Under the pieces are notes generated by a model, which worked only from the letters and a program-made list of their open reading frames with translations, made no database searches and had not been told where the DNA came from. From NCBI GenBank assembly GCA_003220855.1, contig QHTP01000037.1, positions 1 through 34,853 of the forward strand: DNA of 34,853 nucleotides, given 5' to 3'. A program made the translations under genes and the position numbers. Numbering within the stretch: position 1 is the first letter of the stretch; every line of letters begins with the position of its first letter. Source of the stretch: Gemmatimonadota bacterium (GTDB taxonomy: Bacteria > Gemmatimonadota > Gemmatimonadetes > Gemmatimonadales > GWC2-71-9). Below are positions 16,267-23,420 of this stretch, one piece after another.

Positions 16267-16875
16267 ATGCCAAACCTGCAGCCCGATCAGATCTATCAGT
16301 TGCTGCGCCACTTGACCTCGCCGGTCGTGGCGCTCACCTGCCAGCGCGACGGCAAGCGCAACGGCATGATCTCAGACAGCGCCGCGCGGGCTTCGATCGC
16401 CCCCACGGTGCCGCGGCTGTCCGTCTACATCCACAAGTTCAACTTCAGCCACGACCTGATCTTCGAGACCGGGCGCTTCGTGCTGCACCTGCTGCGCGAC
16501 GATCAGTTCGAGCTGATCCACCGCCTCGGCTTCGTGAGCGGCCGGGCGCGCGACAAGCTGGCCGGCATCGCGCACCGGCCCGGCACGCTCGGCGCGCCGG
16601 TGCTGGACGACTGCTACGCGCATTTCGAGTGTCGCGTGGTGAACGTCATGGACACCGGCAGCTCGACCTGCTTTCTGGGCGACGTCGTGGCGGTGGGCCA
16701 CGGCGCGGCCCAGCGCCTCACAGGCGACGTGATGACGGCCGCCTTCTTTCGCGCCAACATGCCGGCGGAGTGGCGCTCCGAATACGAGGCCCTGCTGCGC
16801 ACGGCGCAGGCGTACGCCACCGAGCGCTCGCGCGACATCCGGCCGGTTATCTGGACGGGCCTCCAAGAGCGATAG
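16267..16875 (+). CDS. Flavin reductase-like FMN-binding split-barrel protein
   Basis: The 202-residue protein resembles flavin reductase-domain proteins: a start of LLRHLTSPVVALTCQRDGKRNGMISDSA-like sequence (the strand-turn where FMN phosphate binds, about 12-38), then RLSVYIHKFNFSHDLI, a Leu-rich helix, and the beta-barrel strand FECRVVNVMDTGSSTCFLGDVVAVG typical of the family. Members bind FMN or FAD and reduce it with NAD(P)H, or act as two-component monooxygenase partners; some bind heme. No monooxygenase is adjacent, so the physiological partner is unknown. ATG 16267 is preceded by an AG-rich stretch (GAGAATAGGG); the open frame upstream reaches 16201 but enters the tilS promoter. Confidence 0.82.
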   Translation: MPNLQPDQIYQLLRHLTSPVVALTCQRDGKRNGMISDSAARASIAPTVPRLSVYIHKFNFSHDLIFETGRFVLHLLRDDQFELIHRLGFVSGRARDKLAGIAHRPGTLGAPVLDDCYAHFECRVVNVMDTGSSTCFLGDVVAVGHGAAQRLTGDVMTAAFFRANMPAEWRSEYEALLRTAQAYATERSRDIRPVIWTGLQER

Positions 16876-16886
16876 AGCGAGTTCGT

Positions 16887-16907
16887 GTCGAGCGCTTACG
16901 GCTCGAC
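16887..16907. terminator. Hairpin between convergent genes (possible bidirectional terminator)
   Basis: GTCGAGC and GCTCGAC form a perfect 7-bp stem with loop GCTTACG, spanning the end of the lipoprotein gene and the 20-nt gap to the flavin reductase stop. There is no U-tract on either strand, so intrinsic termination would be weak; the position between convergent genes is the main argument. Confidence 0.33.
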
Positions 16908-18827
16908 GATATCGATGGTCTGGCCGGCCATGATGGGACCGGCCACGCTCTGTCGTCGACCCGATGGCCAGCGCACTTCGATCGCCCCGGCGTGGTCGGC
17001 GTCCGCGAGGCCGAAATAGAGCGGCAGATCGCTCTGCGAGAGGTATCCCGACTTGCCGTCGAGCAGCTTCAGGATCCGGCGCCCGTCGGGGAGCACGACG
17101 GTCACCAGCGCGCCGAGTCCCTCGCGGTTGGAGCGCGTGCCCCGCAGTCGGACCTGGAGGAAGTGGACCGGGTGTCGTTGCGCGAGATCGCTCACCAGCA
17201 CCTGCGGCCCGGCGTTGAACTCGTTAGTGACGATGTCGAGATCGCCATCGCCATCCAAGTCGAGTGCGACCGCCGAGCGTGTGCCGCGCGAGGCCATCAT
17301 GGTCAGGTGGCCTGCGGCATCAATCCGACACGCTCCGCTCATGGACTCGGGGTGGGCGCAGGCGCTGCACAAGGGGTGGCCCCGGTCCGCGCCCTCGCAC
17401 TCGAGCGTGAACCAGACCTGCTGTGTGCCGTGTGGCCGCGGCTCGACGCCCAGCACGAATTCGCTCGGGAGGAAGCGGTGGCCTCCCTCGTTCAAGAGGA
17501 CGGAGTTGACCCCGTATCGGTAGGGGAAGTTCATGCTCGCCGCGATGAAGATGTCGTCCCATCCGTCGGCATTGAAGTCGTCCACGCTCGGTCCCCAGGG
17601 CCAATACGTTTCGACCCCGACCGCGTCGGACACTTCGTCGAATCGGCCGCCCCCGCGGTTCGCGAACAGCGCGTTTCCGAAGATGAGGCCGCCCTTCCCT
17701 TTCGGGAACAACTTACCGGACACCTGCGACGAGTCGTCCTTGCGCATCTCCCCCGCCCAGTCGCCGGCGCGGAGGTCGACCCACATGTCCGCGTGCATGC
17801 TGGTGGTGAAAACGTCGAGCCGACCGTCGCCATCGAAGTCGAACACCTTTACGCCCATCGACCCCCAGGAGGTCTTCGGGAAATACTGCGCGGTCGCGTC
17901 GCGAAAATGTTTCCCGCCTTCGTTGAGCCAGAGGTGACTCCCGCCTTGCATATCGAGCACGTACAAGTCGGGGAAGCCGTCGTCGTTCACGTCGAACGCC
18001 GTGGCATCGCCGCTCCAGCTCAAATCGACCAGCCCGACCTCGTGACTCACGTCCTTGAACCGGTTCCCGCCCAGGTTGTGGTAGAGAATGCTCGCTTCGG
18101 CGCGCTCGGGGTGGAGATGGCCGGTGAAGGCGTCCTCCAGCGCGACATAGTAGCCGCCCGGCCCGCGCTGGTTGCTGGTGTACACCCCCACGTTCGTCAC
18201 GAACAGATCGAGTAATCCGTCGCCGTCATAGTCGAAAAACACCGCGCCGGAGGAGTGACCCACGTAGCCCACGCCCGCCTGCGCGGTGATGTCGCGAAAC
18301 GTCCCGTTGCCGAGGTTCTCGAACAGCCGATTCCCGTGGCGCACCGTCGTGACGAACAGGTCGGGATCGCCGTCGTTGTCGATGTCGGCGAACGCGCAGG
18401 CGACCGCGATGTCGTCCGGCATGGCCAGTCCGGCTCGCGCGGTGACGTTCACGAAGCGGCCGTTGCCGACGTTCTTCCAGAGCTCGTTGGTGCCGAGTTG
18501 CGTCACGAAATAGAGATCGGGGAGACCGTCGCCGTCGACGTCCGCGGCGCACAGGCCGCTCCCGTGGTCGTAGTGCGCGAGCTTGTAGGCTTTGCCCGCG
18601 TCGTCGACGACGCGGTTCTCGAACGTGATGCCGCTGGCCTCTCTGCGATCCGTGAAGCGGAAGTCGTGAACCACCTGCGAGTGGGCGGCCAGCTCGGCTT
18701 CCTGGCGCGCCCGCTCGACCAGCCACGTCGGTGTTCGGGAAGAGCGGCACGAGACCGCGAGGAGCGCGAGCGCTGCGACGAGTGCGCCGCGGCTGGTTCG
18801 GCACGTCCCGTGGACAAGCGTGGTCAC
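16896..18827 (-). CDS. CRTAC1-like FG-GAP/VCBS repeat lipoprotein with C-terminal ASPIC/UnbV domain
   Basis: A 643-residue exported protein. The N-terminus has a basic start, hydrophobic stretch and a near-lipobox LAVSC (C27), so probably a lipoprotein. It then carries at least seven D-x-D/N-x-D-G-x-x-D calcium-binding loops of FG-GAP repeats (for example DVDGDGLPDL, DIDNDGDPDL, DYDGDGLLDL, DFDGDGRLDV, DLDGDGDLDI), predicted to form a seven-bladed beta-propeller. The last about 85 residues match the ASPIC/UnbV domain (GTRSNREGLGA, GYLSQSD, VRWPSGRRQ). Inserted before the last repeat is a symmetric cysteine set C477-x9-C487-x2-C490-x9-C500. Such proteins are abundant in Gemmatimonadota, Acidobacteriota and Planctomycetota; the function of the class is not established. 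A tRNA gene lies 14 nt upstream of ATG 18827. Confidence 0.87.
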   Translation of the reverse strand: MTTLVHGTCRTSRGALVAALALLAVSCRSSRTPTWLVERARQEAELAAHSQVVHDFRFTDRREASGITFENRVVDDAGKAYKLAHYDHGSGLCAADVDGDGLPDLYFVTQLGTNELWKNVGNGRFVNVTARAGLAMPDDIAVACAFADIDNDGDPDLFVTTVRHGNRLFENLGNGTFRDITAQAGVGYVGHSSGAVFFDYDGDGLLDLFVTNVGVYTSNQRGPGGYYVALEDAFTGHLHPERAEASILYHNLGGNRFKDVSHEVGLVDLSWSGDATAFDVNDDGFPDLYVLDMQGGSHLWLNEGGKHFRDATAQYFPKTSWGSMGVKVFDFDGDGRLDVFTTSMHADMWVDLRAGDWAGEMRKDDSSQVSGKLFPKGKGGLIFGNALFANRGGGRFDEVSDAVGVETYWPWGPSVDDFNADGWDDIFIAASMNFPYRYGVNSVLLNEGGHRFLPSEFVLGVEPRPHGTQQVWFTLECEGADRGHPLCSACAHPESMSGACRIDAAGHLTMMASRGTRSAVALDLDGDGDLDIVTNEFNAGPQVLVSDLAQRHPVHFLQVRLRGTRSNREGLGALVTVVLPDGRRILKLLDGKSGYLSQSDLPLYFGLADADHAGAIEVRWPSGRRQSVAGPIMAGQTIDIVEP

Positions 18828-18841
18828 GCCTTGGCTCCTAG

Positions 18842-18915
18842 TAGCGGCGGTCGGACTCGAACCGACGACCCGCGGATTATGATTCCGCTGCTCTAACCAG
18901 CTGAGCTACGCCGCC
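18842..18915 (-). tRNA. tRNA with anticodon CAT, most likely elongator tRNA-Met
   Basis: The minus strand folds into a full cloverleaf: acceptor GGCGGCG/CGCCGCT (closing G-U pair), D-stem GCTC/GAGC, anticodon stem GCGGA/TCCGC with loop ATCATAA (anticodon CAT), five-base variable loop, and T-arm GTCGG-TTCGAGT-CCGAC. Discriminator is A73, and CCA is not encoded. Initiator features (unpaired C1, three G-C pairs closing the anticodon stem) are absent. The E. coli TilS determinants of tRNA-Ile2 (C4-G69, C5-G68, U27-A43) are also absent: here the pairs are G4-C69, G5-C68 and G27-C43. Elongator Met is therefore preferred, although a lineage-specific tRNA-Ile2 cannot be fully excluded. Confidence 0.93.
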
Positions 18916-19085
18916 GTAAGTGCAGCAGAACAACCTAGCGTAGCACACTCGGCGGCGGCAGTACCGGCGTAGGCGAGCACAGATTTGGCTTGATCCACAC
19001 AAGTGCCAGATTCACTTGAGCTTACGTGATCGCGTGACGGGCCACACAGCCCCCCCGGCCGCGCTACGCGAACTTCGTGTTGCCC

Positions 19086-19148
19086 GGTGGGACTAGGGGA
19101 AATACCCACCACCTGGCTGTTGCTGAGGCCGCAGCGCCCCTCCTCAGC
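19086..19148 (+). promoter_or_regulatory. Structured leader upstream of the secreted SdrD-B-like gene
   Basis: The 256-nt gap between the tRNA and the next gene contains two strong inverted repeats close to the start codon. GGTGGG (19086-19091) pairs with CCCACC (19105-19110); inside it GGGG...CCC could form a competing hairpin. GCTGAGG (19122-19128) pairs with CCTCAGC (19142-19148) around a 13-nt loop. An AGGAGA Shine-Dalgarno follows at 19160-19165, 6 nt before GTG 19172. I see no match to a named riboswitch. The first repeat could equally be an operator in DNA. Nothing else recognisable lies in 18916-19085. Confidence 0.4.
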
Positions 19149-19171
19149 CCTACTGGACTAGGAGAGACACT

Positions 19172-19759
19172 GTGAACCGAGTACTCGTGGTCCTTCTCGC
19201 CTTGGTCGCCACGCCCGCTGTCGCGAGCGTGGCCCAGGACAATCCAGCCAAAGGCGCGCCTCGTGCCGCCGGGTCGCTGGACAATCCGGGGCTGGGCCAC
19301 GACGCGGCCCACTGCGCGATGCGTGCGGCGCTGCACCCGGGTGCAACCATCAACAAGTGCCCGGTGGCGGATCCGCCCCCGCCTCCGCAGCCGCCCCCAC
19401 CTCCGCCTCCTCCGCCTCCGGCGCCGTCGCCGACCTGCGGGAGCGCCCCGGCAGGTGGTGGAACGGTGGAGATCGACGGCCAGGTGTACGTTGACGCCTC
19501 GCCGTGGTCTGGCCTCGCGAACTGGTGCATCCAACTCACCGGTCCGGTGTCGGGCGCGGTGACGACCGACGCTTCGGGGAACTATATCTTCTCGGGCCTG
19601 CCGGCCGGCACCTACACGGTCTGCGAAGTGCTGCAGACCAACTGGCACGAAACCTTCCCCTCGAGCGGGCCCGGGTGTGCGGGCGGGTTCGGGTACAGCA
19701 TCACGCTCATCGACGGGAGCGGCGCCAGCTTCATCGACTTCGCCAACTTGAGTCCGTGA
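19172..19759 (+). CDS. Secreted SdrD-B/prealbumin-like domain protein with proline-rich linker
   Basis: A 195-residue exported protein of unknown function. The start GTG 19172 has an AGGAGA ribosome site 6 nt upstream and gives a clean signal peptide (about 1-20, cleavage near AVA-SVA). A mature N-terminal segment with two Cys is followed by a nearly pure proline run (about 68-86) and a C-terminal domain (about 88-195) whose DASGNYIFSGLPAGTYTVCEV motif is typical of SdrD-B/Cna-B-like carboxypeptidase-regulatory folds. Several Cys (about residues 49, 63, 89, 119, 152, 169) could form disulfides outside the cytoplasm. No sortase signal, PEP-CTERM or type IX sorting tail is seen. It has its own leader and terminator, so it is probably monocistronic and may be well expressed. 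Confidence 0.75.
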   Translation: MNRVLVVLLALVATPAVASVAQDNPAKGAPRAAGSLDNPGLGHDAAHCAMRAALHPGATINKCPVADPPPPPQPPPPPPPPPPAPSPTCGSAPAGGGTVEIDGQVYVDASPWSGLANWCIQLTGPVSGAVTTDASGNYIFSGLPAGTYTVCEVLQTNWHETFPSSGPGCAGGFGYSITLIDGSGASFIDFANLSP

Positions 19760-19782
19760 GGATGGAGTAGGTCAGAGCGCAT

Positions 19783-19820
19783 ACGGCCGGCGTCGAATCG
19801 ACGCCGGCCGTTGTGTTTTT
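19783..19820 (+). terminator. Strong rho-independent terminator
   Basis: A 29-nt perfect inverted repeat (two 14-base arms around one central A, giving in RNA at least a 12-bp stem with loop GAATC) is followed directly by TGTGTTTTT. It ends the SdrD-B-like transcript 24 nt after its stop codon. The rest of the gap to 20002 contains no gene; TTGACC near 19878 lacks a matching -10. Confidence 0.9.
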
Positions 19821-19985
19821 GCCCAGATATAGAGATAAGAAGGAAGCAGCATCCGGGCCGTCGCAGCTCGACTCCGTTGACCCAACGAGACACCCGTTGC
19901 GTCGAAGCCACACCTCTCCCCGCACGGACCCGGAGATATCCCTACACGCCTGTACCTCGACCACGCCGACGCGGTGCGACGCTTG

Positions 19986-20005
19986 CATACCCTTAGGAGG
20001 GTATG
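19986..20005 (+). promoter_or_regulatory. Hairpin sequestering the ribosome site and start codon of the Ig-repeat lipoprotein gene
   Basis: CATACCCT (19986-19993), loop TAGG, and AGGGTATG (19998-20005) form a perfect 8-bp stem-loop. The Shine-Dalgarno AGGAGG (19995-20000) and the whole ATG (20003-20005) lie inside it. The distance from AGGAGG to ATG is only 2 nt, shorter than optimal. The structure should block initiation unless opened, which suggests translational control of the downstream operon. Confidence 0.6.
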
Positions 20006-20776
20006 AGGATATTACGCTTTGCGCTGCTCGCCGCCGTGGCTGTCGGCTGTCATTTCGACAAGCTGTTCCAACCCGCCGGCGGCGGGCGGGCGCCGCCATA
20101 CGGATCGCAGCGAGCCCATCTGAAGTTCACGGCTCCACCTCACAGTGCGATGCAGGACAGTACGATCAAGCCGCCGGTCCAAGTCACGGCGTTAGATTCA
20201 GGCGGAACCGTCGTGACGAGCTTCTCCGGGACCGTGAGCATCGCGATCGGCAACAACGGCGGCGTGCTGCAGCCAGGGACGCTTGCGGGTTCTGATCACG
20301 TAGCCGCCATCGGGGGCGTGGCCACGTTCAGCGATTTGCGCATCGACCAGATCGGCACGGGGTATACACTCACCGCGACGGCATCCCCGCTCGCGGGGGA
20401 TATGAGCGACGCGTTCGACATCACCGCGACCCCGCCGCCCTCGGGCCAGGCGACGAAGCTCGCGTTCGTGGGACAGCCGACCAACACGGCACCAGGTGCG
20501 ACGATCTCGCCGCCCGTGCGAGTCGCGGCGGTGGACGACCAGAACAATATCGTGACTACGTTCAGCGGCGGCATCACGATCGCGATCGGCCACAACGGCG
20601 GTTTGCTCAAACCAGGTACCTTGAGCGGCACGCTGCTCCAACCCGCCGTAAACGGGGTCGCTACTTTCGCGGACCTGAGCATCGACCAGGCGGGGACCGA
20701 CTATTACACGCTGGTGGCAAGCAATCCTCAGCTGGGCAATATGGAGAGCGTTCACTTCTTGGTCCCGGTGCTGTAA
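20003..20776 (+). CDS. Lipoprotein with two tandem Ig-like repeats
   Basis: A 257-residue predicted lipoprotein: signal peptide with lipobox AVGC (C16), a short Gly/Pro linker (about 22-36), then two homologous domains, about 39-141 and 151-254. Each has a beta-rich pattern: K-L/F-x-F, PPV-x-V-x-A-x-D, FSG-x-x-x-IAIG-x-N-GG, PGTL, GVATF-x-DL-x-IDQ, Y-T-L-x-A. This resembles bacterial Ig-like/adhesin-type modules (IAIG blocks between strands), but the exact family is not recognised. ATG 20003 sits inside a strong hairpin. The stop TAA overlaps the next ATG (TAATG), so the pseudokinase depends on its translation. Probable location is the periplasmic face or the outer-membrane surface. Confidence 0.78.
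   Translation: MRILRFALLAAVAVGCHFDKLFQPAGGGRAPPYGSQRAHLKFTAPPHSAMQDSTIKPPVQVTALDSGGTVVTSFSGTVSIAIGNNGGVLQPGTLAGSDHVAAIGGVATFSDLRIDQIGTGYTLTATASPLAGDMSDAFDITATPPPSGQATKLAFVGQPTNTAPGATISPPVRVAAVDDQNNIVTTFSGGITIAIGHNGGLLKPGTLSGTLLQPAVNGVATFADLSIDQAGTDYYTLVASNPQLGNMESVHFLVPVL
20117..20764 (+). repeat. Tandem duplication encoding the two Ig-like domains
   Basis: Two units, about 20117-20425 and 20453-20764, encode clearly homologous protein domains and share short DNA identities such as the IAIG...AACGGCGG stretches. The copies have diverged, so this is an old intragenic duplication. Confidence 0.65.
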
Positions 20777-22371
20777 TGCGCTGTCCCCAGTGTTTCCTCG
20801 CCGACATCCCCGAAGGGGCACGCACCTGTGTGCTGTGCGGCTTTTCGCCGGACGCCCAGGGAAGCGGCCATGCCGCGCGGGGCCGCCGCGCCACTCCCGC
20901 CGCTCGGTCCACGCCGACGGACCCGCACGGCCCACACGCGCCGACGGCCGTGGCGGAAGAGGTCGACACCGTCCCGACGGAGCTCGACGCGCGGCGCGAG
21001 CTGTCGACGGAATTTCGCATCGAAGCGCTGCTGCAAGGGTTGCCGGGGCCAATTGTCTATCTCGCCTGGGACGGCGCCGATCGGCCGGTGACGCTCAAGG
21101 CCGTCGCGCGCCAGCACCTGGGACCGGCGGCGGATCGGTTCGCGCGCGCCGCCGAAACGGCCATGCAGCTCGAGCACTCGCACATCCTCCCGCCGTTTCG
21201 GTTCGGCGGCAGCGAGCAGTTCGTGTGGTACGCCACGAAGCGTGTCGACGGTCGCTCGCTCGAGAGCATGCTCGAGACCGTCGGCTCGCTGGAGCTCTCG
21301 ACCTGCGTCCGCATCCTAGAGCAGGTGGCGAGCGCGCTGGACCACGCGCACCGGCGGGGATTGGCGCACGGGGGTCTGCGTTCCGACTGTGTGATCGTCG
21401 GCGCGAACGAGTGGGTGCAGGTGAGCGACTTCATGGTGGGGGGGGTGTTCCAGCTTCCGCCCGACGAAGTGCGCGCGAGCGAGCCCGGACCACGCGCGGA
21501 TCAGTACGCGCTGGCGGCGCTCGCGTACGAGTGCCTGACCGGAACGCCGGCGCGCGACGCGCCACCGCTCTCCAGGTTGCTCGACGGCCGCAGCGACATT
21601 CCCCTCCACGTGTCGCAGGCGCTGCGCCGGGCCGTGAGCAGCCGGCCCGCCGAGCGGTTTCCGACGGTCCTCGACTTCGTCACGGCGCTCGGCGGCCCCA
21701 CGGCCACGGCCGCGGCCCCGGCTCCCGCCCAGCCGCCGTCCTGGTTCGAGGGGGCGCCACAGCGGAGCCCGCGCGCCCCGGTCGTGATCGTGGCCGACGA
21801 AGACGAAGACGACGAAGAGCTGGAGCGTCCGCCGCGTCCTCCCACGCGCCGGCGGGGACGCCTCGTCGCCGCCGCCGGCCTGGTGATCCTCGTCGGCGGC
21901 GCCGCGGTCTGGCTCGGCACCTCATCCGCGCCGGCGTCGCAGACCAGCGCCTACGACATGGGCCGTCCGCCAGACCCGGCGCCGCAGCCGGCGGTCGAGA
22001 CACCCCCGCCCGAGCCGCCACGCGAGACAGCGCGCCGCCGAGCGGAGCCCGCGCCGGTCAAGCGGACACCCGTGGTACGGCGGACGACACCAGCCGTGTC
22101 CCCACCGCCGCGCCGCGTCGAGCGGCCAGCCCAACGCCCAGCCCAACGCCCCTCTGAGCCGGCGCTGCTGTCGGTCAACTCGGTCCCCTGGGGGAGCGTG
22201 TACGTCGACGGTCAGCCGGTGGGCAACACGCCACAAATCGACCTCCAGGTGGCAGCCGGAGCGCATCGGCTGCGGGTTGAGCGCGACGGGTTCCGTCCCT
22301 ATGAGCGCCTGGTCGAGCTGGCTCCCGGCCAGCGGCTGCGGATCACGGACATCGCCCTGGTGGAGCGCTAG
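20776..22371 (+). CDS. Membrane-anchored zinc-ribbon / pseudokinase / PEGA protein
   Basis: The 531 residues show, in order: a zinc ribbon C3-x2-C6...C18-x2-C21; a Ser/Thr-kinase fold (about 78-305); a Pro/Ala linker with an acidic patch DEDEDDEELE (341-350); one membrane helix (about 362-380); a Pro/Arg-rich spacer (about 396-458); and a C-terminal PEGA domain (about 462-531, VPWGSVYVDGQPVGNTP). In the kinase part the ATP lysine (K108 in TLKAV) and an alpha-C Glu are kept, but the catalytic HRD is H198-G199-G200, the metal-binding Asn is C205, the glycine-rich loop is degenerate, and DFG is D218-F219-M220. Phosphotransfer is therefore unlikely. Topology suggests a cytoplasmic sensor or scaffold with an extracytoplasmic PEGA. 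Starts on the lipoprotein stop (TAATG); ends 2 nt before the next gene. Confidence 0.85.
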   Translation: MRCPQCFLADIPEGARTCVLCGFSPDAQGSGHAARGRRATPAARSTPTDPHGPHAPTAVAEEVDTVPTELDARRELSTEFRIEALLQGLPGPIVYLAWDGADRPVTLKAVARQHLGPAADRFARAAETAMQLEHSHILPPFRFGGSEQFVWYATKRVDGRSLESMLETVGSLELSTCVRILEQVASALDHAHRRGLAHGGLRSDCVIVGANEWVQVSDFMVGGVFQLPPDEVRASEPGPRADQYALAALAYECLTGTPARDAPPLSRLLDGRSDIPLHVSQALRRAVSSRPAERFPTVLDFVTALGGPTATAAAPAPAQPPSWFEGAPQRSPRAPVVIVADEDEDDEELERPPRPPTRRRGRLVAAAGLVILVGGAAVWLGTSSAPASQTSAYDMGRPPDPAPQPAVETPPPEPPRETARRRAEPAPVKRTPVVRRTTPAVSPPPRRVERPAQRPAQRPSEPALLSVNSVPWGSVYVDGQPVGNTPQIDLQVAAGAHRLRVERDGFRPYERLVELAPGQRLRITDIALVER

Positions 22372-22373
22372 CC

Positions 22374-23420
22374 GTGTCCCGCGTCCTGACCGTTCTCGCG
22401 ATCCTCGTCGCCGCCGCGTCCCGCGTGCCCGCGCAGTCGGCCGACGATCTGTTGCAGCAGGGCGTGCGGGCCTATCAAAGGCTCGAGTACGACGCCGCGG
22501 TGGCGCTCTTGCGCGAGAGCCTGCTGCGCCGGGAGCCCGCCGCGCTGGCGGACTCGCAGCGGGCGCGGGCCCTGTCGTATCTCGCCGCGACTGAGCTGTT
22601 CCAGCAGCAGCGCGATTCCGCCTCGGCCGCCTTCCGCACTCTCGTGCGCCTCGACCCGCGCTACCGACCGGACGAGCTCATTTTCCCGCCGCAAGTTACC
22701 AACCTGTACGAGGAGGTCCGCCGCTCGACCAAGGTCCTGAGTGTGCAAGTCCCACCCGTCACCGAGCTGCACGCGCGCCTCGAGTGGTTCACCGCTCGTG
22801 TGGTCACGACGTCGGTGCAGTCGGTGACGGCGACGCTGGCGCGCGACGACGGCACGCCAGTGCGCACGCTGTACGACGGACCGGTGGCCGACAGCCTCTC
22901 GTTGAAATGGGACGGCCTCACGGCGGGCGGAACGCTGCCGGCGGAGGGCCGTTACGTGTTGCATGTGGCGCCACGCCCGGCGCTGCAGGACGGGCCGCGT
23001 CCGCTCCAAGTCACGCTCGACATCACTCAGGTGGCGCCCGACACGCTGCCCTGGCCGGCGCCGAGCGGGCCAGCCCTGCTGCCGGAGCGCACGTCGGCGG
23101 GGCCGGCGCTGGGCTCGCTCGCGGCGGGGGCCCTGGCGGGCGGCGCCGTGGTCGCGCTTCCGTCGCTGTTCGGCCGCAGCGGCGAGGCTACGGGGGCCCG
23201 ATTCGCGGTGGCCGCCGCAGTCAGCGTCGCGGGGCTGGTGGGCTTCTTCGCGCACCAACCCCGGCCGATCGACGCCAACATCCGCGCCAACGCCCCCGCG
23301 CGCGCCGACTGGCAGCGCCGTGTCGAAGGGGTGCAAGCCGAGAACGCCAAGCGCCGCGGGCAAGCGCGCCTGCTCATTCGGGCCGGACCGGTCACGGTCG
23401 CCGAGAGGGCCCCGTCATGA
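22374..23420 (+). CDS. Exported TPR / FlgD-Ig-like protein
   Basis: The 348 residues have a signal peptide (1-20, cleavage after VPA), a helical TPR-like region (about 24-95, with ADDLLQQGVRAYQRLEYDAAVALLRESL, and a second helix pair ending FRTLVRLDPRYRPDEL), and a beta domain (about 120-212) with the FlgD-Ig layout (R-T-L-Y-D-G-P, L-x-W-D-G, G-x-Y-V-L). Two hydrophobic Gly/Ala-rich helices follow (about 243-262 and 276-292) and a basic C-terminus. Function unknown; periplasmic assembly or scaffolding with the neighbouring barrel is plausible. GTG 22374 starts 2 nt after the pseudokinase stop and the stop overlaps the next ATG by 4 nt. Confidence 0.78.
   Translation: MSRVLTVLAILVAAASRVPAQSADDLLQQGVRAYQRLEYDAAVALLRESLLRREPAALADSQRARALSYLAATELFQQQRDSASAAFRTLVRLDPRYRPDELIFPPQVTNLYEEVRRSTKVLSVQVPPVTELHARLEWFTARVVTTSVQSVTATLARDDGTPVRTLYDGPVADSLSLKWDGLTAGGTLPAEGRYVLHVAPRPALQDGPRPLQVTLDITQVAPDTLPWPAPSGPALLPERTSAGPALGSLAAGALAGGAVVALPSLFGRSGEATGARFAVAAAVSVAGLVGFFAHQPRPIDANIRANAPARADWQRRVEGVQAENAKRRGQARLLIRAGPVTVAERAPS

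Noticed and set aside
18842..18915. tRNA as tRNA-Ile(CAU), a TilS substrate
   Set aside because: Acceptor and anticodon-stem pairs do not match the known E. coli TilS determinants, while the overall sequence looks like elongator tRNA-Met.
19020..19160. c-di-GMP riboswitch upstream of the secreted gene
   Set aside because: Hairpins are present, but the conserved core segments of the GEMM-I fold are not found.
18842..19171. tRNA-associated integration site
   Set aside because: No integrase, direct repeat of the tRNA 3' end or other mobile gene is visible on either side.
19064..19648. Minus-strand glycine/arginine-rich frames opposite the proline tract
   Set aside because: They mirror the proline codons of the plus-strand gene, which has a signal peptide, ribosome site and terminator.
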